Positions 1-16,383 of a stretch of 64,000 nucleotides of DNA are shown here, piece by piece (position 1 is the first letter of the stretch; each line of letters starts with the position of its first letter). Position numbers and translations under genes: made by a program. Location of the stretch: positions 24,480,233 to 24,544,232 of the forward strand of contig NC_058052.1 in the NCBI RefSeq assembly GCF_020085105.1, read 5' to 3'. The notes beneath the pieces are model-generated. The model searched no databases, was not told the origin of the DNA, and was given only the letters and a program-made list of their open reading frames with translations. The stretch comes from Siniperca chuatsi (taxonomy: Eukaryota; Chordata; Actinopteri; Centrarchiformes; Sinipercidae).

Positions 1-234
1 GTGAAAGTCCATTGGCTGGAGAAGAGGATGACAAGCAGGATGGGGGCGTGGCTTAAATACAAAAAAAAGTGTGTTCCTTTCGCAAATTTTGTAACAACCC
101 TCTAACATAGACCTTGATCGCTGTCTCTTCTGCACTCTTAGCGCCATCTGCTGGCTGGATGAGTTAAAACAGGAGGGATTCCCAGACGTTTTCATGTAAG
201 AAGGCACAAGTCTACATTAGAGCACAGACTGCAA

Positions 235-272
235 TTAATAAGACCTGGTCCTGTGGAACCAGGTCTTATTAA
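235..272. repeat. Perfect 15-bp inverted repeat with 8-nt loop
   Basis: TTAATAAGACCTGGT (235-249) and its exact reverse complement (258-272) flank an 8-base loop. It is too short for a miRNA precursor. It could be a fold-back scar or a DNA or RNA hairpin. No coding context is visible. Confidence 0.8.
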
Positions 273-1061
273 ATTCTCTGTTGAGAATATTTCTTATTAA
301 ACATTACTCCAGACACACTGTAAGTGGAGGATGAAGGGCAAAATCTGAGTAAAACAATCCTTTAAACAGCATCATTGTGCTAACTTCCAAGGAGTGACAC
401 AATAGTCAAATGAAATATTGCAAATGTTCTTGTAGACTACCTGAAACCACCTGCCTCTGGAAGTCCTGAAGTTCATCTTTGACAACCATTGCCTAAGAAT
501 ATCCCACTATGCAACAAACAACTTTAATAGAAATATTTGAGCTGCCAACCCTGAAGATCTCTGGTCTATTTCAGCAAGCAGGGCAATTTAATGCATTTGT
601 TATTTATTGAGCACTTTAAGCTCTGTCAACTGGTCTCAGTAATAAAATGAAGAAACACATGAATCGGCACTTATAATTTAATTTAGCTGGACCCTTGAGG
701 ATTCAGGACAGAGAGCTGTTATTGCAGTAACTTCCTCTCGGTGGCAGTGCCATCATGACTGCTCTGGTGGTGAAGGTGGGGGTCAAGCTCAACCTGCTGT
801 TACAGAATCTGTTTGCTGTGTAAAAGCCATGCAGGCTGACATATACATTTATATGACAGACTGTAAGAAGTAATGGAAATATATTGGCAACGTTGCCCAC
901 AGTGCATTGCCATAAACTGATGTCAACTGTTTTAGAGGTGATCATTGAGAAAATCTTTTAGTGAAGTATTATTATCACCATTTATTTTACTATTACATTA
1001 CTATTTCTATTACTGTTACTGTTACTTTGCTATTGCTGTTTCTAGTACTGTTACCATTACT

Positions 1062-1350
1062 GGTAACACCTTACTTTAAGTCCACCCAGCATTTAAAAGC
1101 AGTATACAGACCTTGAATAAATGTACACACTATAATGTAGTTGTCACCAGATATATAGACATCTTAAGTGTTTATTAATGTATAATATTTGGCAACAATT
1201 ATAACTTATCCTATGAAGTTATATTTTATAGTATTACAACTGTTTTACTATATTGTCATTCATTATCTGTTTCCAGCCTCGCCCTTATGAGTGCCCACAG
1301 GAGGATTATACACAATAAAAAACTGCTTAAAACTACATTATAGTGTGTTA
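1062..1350. mobile_element. Possible MITE inserted in a degenerate simple repeat
   Basis: The left end GGTAACACCTTACTTTAAG and right end GTGTGTTACT are partly inverted copies of each other (GGTAACAC/GTGTTAC). They resemble fish MITE ends beginning GGTAACACTTTACTT. Trinucleotide-type repeat continues on both sides, which suggests insertion into it. No target duplication was confirmed. Confidence 0.35.
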
Positions 1351-3845
1351 CTAACTGTTAATTGCTGCTGCTGGCACTAATATTACTACTGCTACAAATC
1401 TTAATACAACTACTACCAATACTAAGTCTACTAATATACTACTGCTATATGCCACTTTTTCTCCTTTCAACAATAATGCTGCTGCTACAAATATTGCTAC
1501 TAACACTGCTGCTGATACTATTACCACTAACATTGCCTCTTCAACTACTATTATTACTATTTGCTCTACAATAACTACACACATGCCACTGTTACTGCTT
1601 CTACTGCTAGTTCTATTACAATGCCTACTTTCTACTTGTCAACAACGAGTACATTATCCATTTCTTTACGACTGTAAAAATTAAAAAATGAAATTAAAAC
1701 AACACAATGCTTAGCATTTATAAATAAAAAAATAATAATAAATCAGTTAAAAACATGTCTGTGTTAGTAAAAAAAAAAAAGGCTCAGCAGGTTTGTGGTC
1801 AAGTTTATTGTAGGCCATTAGGTTAAATGCCTTTAGTTCCAACCAGAAACACAATCTCTCCTTTCATCTCTTTCTTTTTATGCCACACACAAATACCAAG
1901 TCCCACTCACACACAGACTGAGTCAATGTGTGAGATAGAGAAAGAGAGAAACAGCAGACTGTCTGTGTTGCCCCAATAAAAGTCATTAGGTTGAGGAAAT
2001 GGTGGTTGTGACGGTGTCTGTGTGTTGTGGCTGTTTTGCGGTTCAAGGTTCATTTGCAGCCTTGGACTCACTGTGTGTTTCTTCTGTCTGGTGCCGGTGG
2101 TGTTCAAAGTCTGGGTCGGAACTCCAGAGTGAAAAGAAGAGCGAATACATGACAGAGAAGCTATTTACTACTTTTACTTATTTTCTTTTATACTATGGCA
2201 CTTCTACTCTTTACTTATGGAAGATACATTAGTGTAACCTGTTAGTTAGTATGGCTGTGTTTACCATTTAGCCATCATCCAACTAAAATGTGAGCATATT
2301 TAATTGTGTTTCTGGGTATAATGTTTTGTTGCATAAGTGATCACACATGAAGTTCATTTCATTTTATTCCCATGTAAGAACATTCAGACAACACCCTGTG
2401 AACAGCCCCAGACAGCAGTGTAACAAAAATTGCATTTAAAATAAGCAATATGTGTGTAGTTTGTGTAAATATTTTCATATTTTATAAGAAATTCTATTTT
2501 ATATAACAAATTTGAAAAGTGTCTAAACTGGTTTGTGCCATCACTAAGAGGCGGTAATTAAAACATTTCCATTTATAATTTCACAGTCAGGCTAAACCTA
2601 AACTCTAAATTTCACATGCATTTGTTGTATTTCTGTTTGAGAAGATCTGAACACTTTGTCAATTTTAGAGTAAAACAGAAATGCATTTAAAACTATGAAA
2701 TCATATCAAACTTTCACAACTCAAATGTATTTAACTTCAAGGTTTTTACATCAAATTAAGGATTACACACTCCTCTCTCTGTCACACTTCCCTCAAAGCC
2801 CTTTCACAAAAAAACTACAATCAGTTCCCCTCATAGAGATATAAGGTTGTCAAATACTTTAATACATTGCCTTGAAGTGTACATGTATTGAAATATAATA
2901 CATGAATACACTGAAATCCAAATTGTGTAACGTTGCAATAAATGCAAGGACACACACTTGACACAAAAAAAAAATCACATTTATCTAATCACAAAGTACT
3001 TCATACTACATCAAAGTAAACCAAGCAATATAATCACACTTATATGTCTTTCTTATGCAGTTAGTCTTTACAGCCTAAAAACACAGGAGCAAAATGGCAA
3101 CAATACCAATATTAAATGTCACGGATATCAGAATAATGAGCGTAGATTGTCTTCGCTTGCCTAAAATGATGATATTTATATGCTAAATAGATGGTTAAAT
3201 TTGATCTTGTTATTGTCATTAGTTATTAACCTTGAGCAGGTATGTCACTTATAAACAAATTCACATGAATAACAAGAGGATCAACAGTGCAAGTCAACAT
3301 AAAAACCCAAAAAAAAAAAAGTTCACTCAAACATGTGAAGTCCAAAACACAAGGCTCCATAGACAAGCATATAAAGAGCTACATCTGTATTTGATATTTC
3401 CCTATTTTTAGTTTTTTGAAATGAAAAGGATAAAGATTGTATGTGGACATGACACGAAGGCCTGAGGCAGCGAGAGGGTTAATTTCTTCACACTAAGCCA
3501 CATGACTTCAGAGGGAAGTTGGGTTCAAATGAGGCAAAAGCAGCATTCTGAATGTTTTCATGATGAGACACAGAATATTCAGTAGAGAAGTTGCTGTTTT
3601 TGACTGTTCGGGGTGTGTTTGTCCTTAAAATATGGGGTATAAACCTTAGCCTTGGAGTTCTCCTTTCATGACATTTGTAGGATGATTTATTTGTTTGTTT
3701 TTACTTTTTATTTATGTCTCTCTTAACCTGCCTACATGATTGGAATGATACAGCGCTGTGATAAGGTTTGGCAGAGGTGTCACACAGTTTGTGCATGACA
3801 TTGAAAGGAAGACTGTCTGTTACTCCTTTCTGCCTCACCCGTCTA

Positions 3846-7692
<3,847 letters not shown>

Positions 7693-10600
7693 GGATAATT
7701 AAAACAGACCTACTTTAAATTTGAACAGGCTGAGGTTTGGACAGTGACCTAACAAAACCTAGAAATTGTCATAAACAGGGTGAAATGCCTACCCCTTTCT
7801 CTATTTCCACATTGGGCACCGCAGATTAGTTGTCATCCTGTAGCCCTAAATGTAGCCATTATAATCCATACAAACTTAATATAACTCTAGCCCTGCACCC
7901 TGACCTAAGCCCTGAAAGTTAACATGATAGAAATAATAAGCCTATCTCCACACCTCTTCATTACCCCCAAGATCACAATGAAACCATCTCTCAAAGTCCT
8001 TTGGAAAGTGAGGAAAACATAGTCTTTGGCCTTGAGCCTGCCTAAACTGGGTCTGCTGACAGTACAGGTACAGGCTGGGCTGCACTTTTTGCAGTCAGGC
8101 CAGCCCCAAACACACACACATGCACACACAACCACACTAACAATAGTACTGTAGTTAAGCCTTTTTGGCATTCTGTATAAATCATAAATAAATTGCCAGG
8201 AGGTGAAAATGAAATTCAAACCATCTAAGAGGTGTTTACTGTATGTAGCCTATTCCTAATAAAAATCTGTTCTTCAAGCACAAAGAAAAACATTCCTTTC
8301 GCATGCATATTGATTCTTTACGCATGTGTGCAGGTCATAAGACTTCTTGGATATTTTTGACTTGTAAAACCGGACCAGATGTTCAAAGCAAATTTCTTCG
8401 ATTTATCATGGAAAAGGAAGGAGCACAAACAAGTCTTGCAGGAGTCTGGACTTCAAAGCCCATTTTGGACATTTATGAGGGAGGCTTAGTTAGGGCTAAA
8501 TGTATTTGGTTAAAACGCAGAAAGGTTTTTATCCTCTGTGATCGTCTGTTTTGTCCAATGTGCCCAGGCTGAGTCTAATTAAAGGAAAACATCTCAGCAA
8601 TTCAGCTGAGATGGGAGAATGAAAGCTGCTTGGTGTCTGTTTCGCTTCTTCTCCTCTTTTTTTACTGAAATATTGTGGCTTAATGATTTACTTGTTGTAA
8701 AGTATAATTTAGGGCAGCAAGAAACCCCAACTTTGTTTACAGAATACAGTTATGTATTCTACAAATATTACTGACAGTGGCATCAAGGTACGTTATAGTG
8801 TCAAATGTATGTAAAATATGTTGTGTAAACATTTTTTCCTCCTTCAAACATGATTTTTAAGGCTCAATTACTAATTCTGATATTTTGCTGACAACTGTGT
8901 TTTATGACAGTATTGAACATCTTTAGATTTGCATACCAACACATTAAAAATATTTCATTTTTCCTGCAGAATTTTATCCTTAGCATTGTGAGAAATATTG
9001 CAAAGTTGCTTTAAAAATGTGTATAAAACTTGCTACCAATATGTTGAAATATAGTAATAATAATTCAATGATCAGCTCAGTATTTTGCAAACTAATTTAT
9101 CTCTTTAACCCTAAAAGTCATTTTTCCCCCTTAAATTGAATCAGTTTTTACTTTGTTGGTAGATGTTTGCATCATGAACATCACCAGCTAGTTTATCATT
9201 AATCTTCCTTTTAAAATACACAACGCCTAACTGATTACTGTTTCCGACCCTATGTCTTCAGACTGTTGTTTTAGAAGCGCTAGTAGCAGCAGTAACACAA
9301 CCAATACTGCTCACAGACAAGTAGTTGGCCAGCAGTAGTAGTAACAGTATTAGTTGAGGAGTAGTCCTCAGGTGACATCTTGGTCATTTCCTTATGAAGT
9401 ATACAGTATATTAGAGCTTTGTAAAAGGAAAACCTTGTGGTAAGCAAGCAAAAAATGGGAAAATCCCCTTACACCACAAGGTTACGTGTTGAATCAAAAG
9501 ACATTTTCCTATTTCATGCATTCACTCATCATCTCACTGAAACACACAGTGTGTTGTTCTGATAGAAAGGTCACTGACACTTAATGCCCAGAGTTATATT
9601 TTTTATGTTCTTGTTGTATATTGACCATATAATGTGTTCAGTTGGGACAGGCCCTTTTATCAGCCTATAGGCATCGCTGATTGTAAGTGTTGCTGAATAT
9701 AGATGCATGTGAAACAACAGTACTGTGAAATAATGTCTCACTGACGTTGATTAAGGCTTCTGAGCACACACAAACACACGCCCATAGGCTCAAGTGAAGA
9801 CCATAATATATTAGATGCCACTACAATTAAATATTTTATCAATAAACAAGATTTAAACTTACAATCCAGGCAAAAGGCAGTTGGAGGCTTATGCCAATCT
9901 TAAGAGAAGGATGGCAAAGGCCAACCAACAACCCAGGCCTACATGAACCCAGACTGGTGAGGAGCTGGGCTCTCTGTCTCTCTCTCCTCTCCACCTTCTG
10001 TAGCCTGTGGACATAATCAGCCCTGCTTCATTACTTCATTAGGCTCTGGAGAGAGGAGACAGAAGACACGAGAACAGAGACAATAGACAGAGGGTGAGGG
10101 AATGCCAACAGAGGGTTGGCTTACTGGCTGATTACTTTTCTGTCGACAGGAGAGGCCTTGAGTATGTAGGAGATGTAAATTACGGCCTTTTTAATGTAAC
10201 AGGACCAGTACACACCATTATCGTGAAATATAATGCTAATTATCAGCCTGCATGTTAGTTTTGCATGATGGTTACGTTATACAGTGTAGAAACGTTCTCC
10301 TGCCAACTAAGAGGCCTTTTTCTCAGAAGACATTTTGAAAAGCACATGTGTTACTAATAAAATGGTGACTGAATTTCAATCAGTTTCAGGGTCCCGCCGT
10401 TGTTAATGCTGACTCTCTGTCACACTACTAGGACACTTAAGAACGGAGCCATCGTCAATGTTATTAGTAACACCTGTGATTTTCTGACAAGTCTGCTGTG
10501 ACACATACCAATAGTTGTTGTTCGGTGTGTTGGATAGTGCATGTCTGGGGATGTTTAGTTTTCTACACTGTCTTGGGTTCCTCTGCAGGTGCTGCTACAC

Positions 10601-11732
10601 TTGAGACATCTCCATCGTTGTTATAGGATATGATTGGTCAGTTTCTCTCACTAAACAGGTGTTCACGTTATGCTTCTCTGACCAAGAGAACTGACTGCAG
10701 GTAACTGATATGTATTTTTTACACCAACAGATTCTGGGTGGTTTTGTTCCTGAATACATCTCATAAATTTGTGTGATTTGACTTATAACTTACAGCAATG
10801 CAGGGCTGTTGCAGCCAGAGTGAACTCAATGAACAAACCAGATGTGGACCTGAACGTTGCATTATGGTTATATTGAGGTCATTCCCATTTATTGCATAAT
10901 AAATATTTATGTCTATCAAAAGACTTTGGCTATTTAATGCTCAGCACTAAGACATCTGGATGAAGCACATCAGGACATTGTCTTAATGGAAAGGGCATCT
11001 CTTTCAACAGCTCCTTCTACTGTTTTTTGATCTTATTCTATATCAAACATGTTATATGGTTGATTACAGGAGCACATCACTGTTGCTCTAATGTTTAACA
11101 TCCCAGAACACAACGTGACGGCCTCCAGTAAACATGCTGTTTGGTAGCTATTGATCATGTCTCCTTCACTATGACCCTAGAGCCTTTGTCATGTGCGCTG
11201 GAGCCTATAGGCTGTAGTCATGTGGCTTTGCTGGTGCTTGTGTTGTAGGTTGTGTCAGGTTGTGTATGTTTGAATAACTATACCAGCACAATCAAAGTAA
11301 AGACAATACTATGGGAGCAAAAAAAGCTAACCAATTATTCTCACGTAGCTTTCTGCTTTTGTGTTTGGTTACACCATGTTAAGGTGGCAAACGGCAACTA
11401 TAACAGAAAGAATGAATGAACAGCTCATAGTTTAAGGTAAAATCACGGGAGCTGTTTCCTGCATTGTTGTTGCATTTTAGTATAGGATCTGAATCGATGA
11501 ACAGACCTGATTTAGACCTAAGATATTAACTGCAGGTGGTCTCACTTCAGGGTTATACTATTTGAAACGGCGAAACTACAAACACTCAAACCTCTCACGA
11601 AAAAAATAGCCCACTATAAAATAAAACAGTGGACTCCAGACCTTCAGCAAACCTGAATATTTTAAGACCGGTAAATAGGCACAAATTCTTTTCTGTGTAG
11701 CTTGGGGGGAAATGGTAGAAATACCTCACTAT

Positions 11733-11757
11733 CATCATCATCATCATCATCATCATC

Positions 11758-11789
<32 letters not shown>

Positions 11790-11842
11790 TATTGTTGTTG
11801 TTGTTGTTATTATTATCATTATTATTACTACTACTACTACTA
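11733..11842. repeat. Compound trinucleotide microsatellite (TCA)n(TTA)n(TTG)n(TTA)n(CTA)n
   Basis: Blocks of TCA/ATC, ATT, GTT, ATT and ACT units follow one another for about 110 bp. Open frames here translate to homopolymers such as Ser, Leu, Asp or Met and are artefacts. Confidence 0.95.
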
Positions 11843-13427
11843 CGTACGAGTAGTTGGACACCACTTGGAATTCTCCAAGCAGCACTGAAATTATTAAATT
11901 GACATCCATTAACCCCTATCACTGCGCGCTACCCTGTAAATAAATATATAATGTGTAAATAATTTAAATTATGTAAACAGGGTGAAAAAACAGGCCTAGC
12001 TGTAAATAAACTATTGAGTCCTGGTTATTTCCTTTGACCTTGTTGAGGCCTTGCTCCTAAAATGTATTATAGGCCTGTAACAATGGTAATAATACGTGCA
12101 ATAGTTTGTAGTCCACTGTTTTGTTTTTAGTTTTTGTTCATTTAAACGAATCGACGCTTGCACAGAGGAAGTTTGGTGCGCTGAAAGGGGCACAGATGAG
12201 GGCAGAGACAAAAAAAGAAATGAATCACATATTTTCGATAGTGATTGAATGTGAATAGCGAAATAAACTGCGGGCCTACAGGTTCTTTCAACTGAATTCA
12301 GCAGAATAATGGAGGCCTACCTTGTTAGGTGCATGAAAGGCCGAGCAGCAGCAAATCCAGACCACCTTCACGGGCTGTGCATCGGTGTGAACATGTGTCC
12401 TAAAGCAGGTGTCTCTGACAGACACACACTGACTGCCAAGTCCAATAAATGGTCTAACCCCCCAAACTGAAGTGTCTTTGAACCATGTGCCGTCCACTCG
12501 AGATGTTCAGACAGCAAATGGTGGCATGCAGGAGGTCTTTCATCCTCACGGGAAAAGACCTGTATGTGGATTATCAGGAAGCAATATCAATACCGCTACA
12601 ATATCCGACCATGGCTCTGATGTTCTACCAGTTGGGTCGGCTACCACAGCTCTACTAATGTAAATGCATGTTAGAGATTCAATTAAGAAAAAGTAAGACT
12701 GCAAGGAAAATCTCAAAAACACAAATAGCGGATAGAGCACAACTAAGAGAGTAATATATATATCTTTTGCACAGGTTTCCCCGTGTTTCATTTGATTCTC
12801 TGAGAGTTTTAATGGATCAAGTCAAATTTCACTTTAACTTTTGCCAGACTGCGGGACAAAACCTCCTGGTTATACTCGGTTATACATGTATTTTACACTT
12901 ATCTGTGTGCTCAGACCAGTCTGAGACTCATGTCAACAAATAAATCTGAGTTATCTAATGAAGGCTCACTAACAATGCTTTTTAAAATAAGTAAGCTATA
13001 TATAAGCAAAACTCTAAATAGTCTTGCTGCTCTGTTTTTCAAACCCACTTAAAGATTAGAACACAAACACAGTCTATCCCCTTCTCTTCTTTCATTAACA
13101 ATTTGTTTTAAGGGATACTCACTTAAGGGCACATTTAATTTTATAGTATTTTTTTTTTTGTCAGAAACACTCACATGATGTGATTACTGTTTGGTGTTCT
13201 GTGACTTTGCAACATCCATTTGTTCCACTACGCACACAAACACACCAACACACACTGTGTGTACTTTGTGTAAGCCGGGTGCTGGAGAATTGTAAAACAA
13301 AGTCCCCACTGTTCATTTTTATTCAGAGTGTTTAATTTATTAAGGGTTAATGAAACCGAAATAACATCAGCATCAGGATTACTCGTCAGCTATAATATAC
13401 ACCAACAGCATGTCTTGTGTGTGTGCA

Positions 13428-13453
13428 TGCGTGCGTGTGTGTGTGTGTGTGTG
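13428..13453. repeat. (GT)n microsatellite
   Basis: GTGCATGCGTGCGTGTGTGT-type sequence grades into a short pure GT run in the Hox-lnpk intergenic region. Confidence 0.85.
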
Positions 13454-14689
13454 AGGGAGAATGAGGAAGAGGGGGGAAAAAGAGAGAGCATTTTATTAGG
13501 CTCATAACTCTTCAGACTCCAGAGGAAGCTGTACGCATTAAAGCTGAAGGCCAAATCTCTGCACACTGCAGTCTAATCTGAAACAGCTCAGCTGGGAGTT
13601 GAGAAAATGCTGCTGAATATTAGAGAGATTCCACAGTTTCACAACATTTTCTACAATGTGATAACATTGGAAACACTGTGGGAACATATGTGTGTGTTTT
13701 AAGGAGCTGAGCTGGGCCCCAATTTGTTTTGGTGTGTGACATCCACTCCTACTAAAAGGAAAATTATAAAATTATTCACTTAAATATGTATTTGAGGTTC
13801 TGCTATCTTGTGGCCTCAAAAAGCTGCAAAGCCTCACCAGCTGTTGTTACATTACCTGCAGAGAGAAAGAGAAGGCATTATTGTCATTGTATTACATACT
13901 GTTGCCGTTAAACTGGAAAGGAAATTATTATTATTGGAGGGGAATGTATTAAAATAAAAATACATGGTGGCAAGATTACCATTCATTGTTTAATTAAAGA
14001 TGTGATATCATCACAGCTTACTGTATAATATATTATTCTCTGTCCATGATCATCACGAATGCTGCGTTGAATAATGAAAGCCCACATGAAATAATACAAT
14101 TGCGACATCTAGTGGTTAAAATGTGACTTACATCTTAAAATTACAGTAAAAAAATTCTTGGACTTTATCTTTTTTTATTTGATGACTGGCCTTATATTAT
14201 TCTTCCTCTGTATTCTTTTCTGGTTGGCTGATCTTTTATTATTTGACTTGTCTAAATGTAATGTTTGACTTTCAGTTAACTGCAATGTGTATTTCTTAAT
14301 TGATGTTTGGCTTTTCATTATTTACTCTGTATATTGATGATAGACATATTCAACAATCGTTGTGGTCACCTATTATTTCAACAATTTGAGTTGTTATCAG
14401 TAGATGTGATGATTAACATGGCATGGATTCCACTCCATATAAAAGTCCATAAGGGGAAATAAAGGCATCACGAAGGTGTGTGTGGCTCCAGTGTTTGGGG
14501 CAGTTTGGGGTGGTGATGTTTAGGGCAATAGGTAGGATTACCTCAAGACTTTCCAAACAATTCCAATCAATGAATCTATGATTTTTTTTTTAACTGATCA
14601 GTTGGTTTATTTTATTTAATTAATTTAATTAAAAGTTTAGTCAAGTTGTTTCTGAATGCAGTCCTTCTCTTAATTTTAACGCTAAACAC

Positions 14690-14945
14690 TCCCAACACGG
14701 TGAAAATTGCATGACTTGACCAAAGGACCAGAAAGGACTACAACGCAAAGGACTCTGGGAAACAAATCAACCTCTGCCCCAGGGATACGTCATCTATAAG
14801 TAACGTCCACTACGTCACCCCGCCGCGCCAACTCTCGCCTGACTGTTGAGATGTTAGTTCAGGTAACAGCAAAAGTCTGTTTGCTTGTCTCTGCGCTAAA
14901 TTGACTAAATGACCGGTTAACAGAAACACTGAAACACCACCTAAT
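14690..14945 (+). promoter_or_regulatory. lnpk: Likely lnpk promoter and 5' non-coding exon
   Basis: The only locally GC-richer patch upstream of the lnpk start codon lies here. It contains two CRE/ATF-like sites, TACGTCAT (14786-14793) and TACGTCAC (14811-14818), and CGCCGCGCC at 14821-14829. No TATA box is obvious at the right distance. Two possible splice donors follow: AG/GTAACA after 14862 and the stronger AAT/GTAAGT after 14945. The first coding exon at 16382 has its own acceptor, so an untranslated exon 1 is required. The transcription start itself is inferred. Confidence 0.5.
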
Positions 14946-16383
14946 GTAAGTACTTATTTAAGTTAAAATTCAAATGAAGATCACCAACCTTAACGGCAGT
15001 GTTGTCGGTACTAGTCAGTTAGTGTTATTGTTGCAGTAGTTAACTAGCTAGATACAGTAGTTAACATATGTTGCACTTTAGCTAGGTTTTGTTTAATTCA
15101 CACCAAAAGTTTATGTAACGCTAAAGTTAAAGCTTACGGCCTGTCTGACTGGTTATATAACGCTAGTGTTGCTTGCTAACGTTAGCAGCGGTGTGAAATG
15201 TCCAGTGTTTTGATGGCGCAGCTAACGTTAGCTATAGCTAGTTAACCTCATTAGCTGCTGGAAACGTGACATTATAATAGTGTTTATTCGTCTCATGTGA
15301 AAGGGCGATGCTAAATAGGCAGATAACTTATTTGTCTGCCAACAGCTATACGTTATAAATGCGAGGTCTTAGAGAAAAGCCAGTTAACCTTGTAACATTG
15401 CTAGCATTTATGTCTGGTTACCACCAGCCGGGACTATAACCCCGAAGTATTTTACTGTCTTATTTTACAGACGTTACAAATGTAGAGGTCTGTACCTTAT
15501 TTACTTCAAGAAATGTACTGAAAATGTTGTTGCCAAGAGAGCAAACTTTATGCACATCAACAAAAGCCAATTATCTCACTGAACGTTTTGCCAGTAATCT
15601 CTGGAAGCTATACACAATTTAATTGTAAGCATGCTGTCCATGATGTTTGCCGTTGTGTCTTACTCTTTCTGCATATTGGCAAAATCATATTATAAAAAAC
15701 ACTGCACATTTCTTGCTGGTTTCCCATTGTATTTCTCTAAAACGCACTGCTGGAATGACAGCTGTGATATCACAACAGCAGCCACATGTGGACTTAAGTT
15801 ATGTGTAAAAATACTGAGTCATGTTCTGATAGGTCATATCTAGTCAAAAGGTAAACCACCCCTGGATGACATCCTAACCTTTGAGTAGATGTTGCCCTTT
15901 ATCCAGAGAGATAAAACAAGATCTATTCATAGTGAGTTTGTATTGGCCACATAGAATGAACAGTTTTCAGTGTTGAATGTATGACAGAATATGTTGTTCG
16001 ATATGAACTACTTCCAATTTTAAGCAAAATACCTACCTTGAACTATTATATTTGTTGGTACTGTGCAGTCTTATATTTGATGTGTTCTTAAAGTTATATA
16101 AGGAGCCATTAGCAAAGATTTTCTTAGTAAATCCACAATAACAACAGCAATCATTGTGTCCAGTTATTCTGTAGGCAGCTTGCCTATTCCTGTGATTATG
16201 TAAGTGTTGTGTAAATGTCATAGCAGGGCTTAACTGTGGTGTCTAACATCAGCAGCATAAATTGTGTAACTGTAACAGCAAGGATTATGTGCTTTGCTTA
16301 CCTGAAACTTGCTGTTTAACAGAAACGCTCTGTTCCGTAGTGACCCAAAGGAATCAAAGAGGAGAATACTGTAGTTTACAGAT

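Larger units (their letters stand above)
1..3680. other. Gene-free stretch 3' of hoxd11b
   Basis: I see no conserved coding segment on either strand. It contains the hairpin at 235-272, degenerate TTACTG/CTACTG trinucleotide-type sequence at about 965-1078 and 1341-1640, and a MITE-like segment between these two blocks. The rest is AT-rich sequence without recognisable features. In a complete HoxD cluster hoxd10 and hoxd9 would lie on this side, but none is visible here. Confidence 0.6.
7693..14640. other. Hox-lnpk intergenic interval, no gene seen
   Basis: No homeobox-like coding segment, evx2, hoxd13 or hoxd12 could be recognised on either strand. The interval must hold the hoxd11b promoter (just above 7692). 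In other vertebrates the equivalent DNA carries HoxD regulatory elements (family knowledge). Simple repeats lie at 11733-11842 and 13428-13453, and a small hairpin at about 9431-9483. Confidence 0.6.

Noticed and set aside
235..272. miRNA precursor
   Set aside because: The stem is 15 bp with an 8-nt loop, far shorter than a pre-miRNA, with no flanking pairing seen.
1351..1584. Leu/Val-rich frames on both strands
   Set aside because: They arise from degenerate trinucleotide repeat sequence.
11595..11922. Overlapping open frames on both strands
   Set aside because: They are produced by the compound trinucleotide microsatellite.
7693..14640. Possible evx2 or hoxd13 remnant
   Set aside because: I looked for homeodomain signatures (WFQNRR and flanks) on both strands and found none here; a faint remnant could still escape reading by eye.
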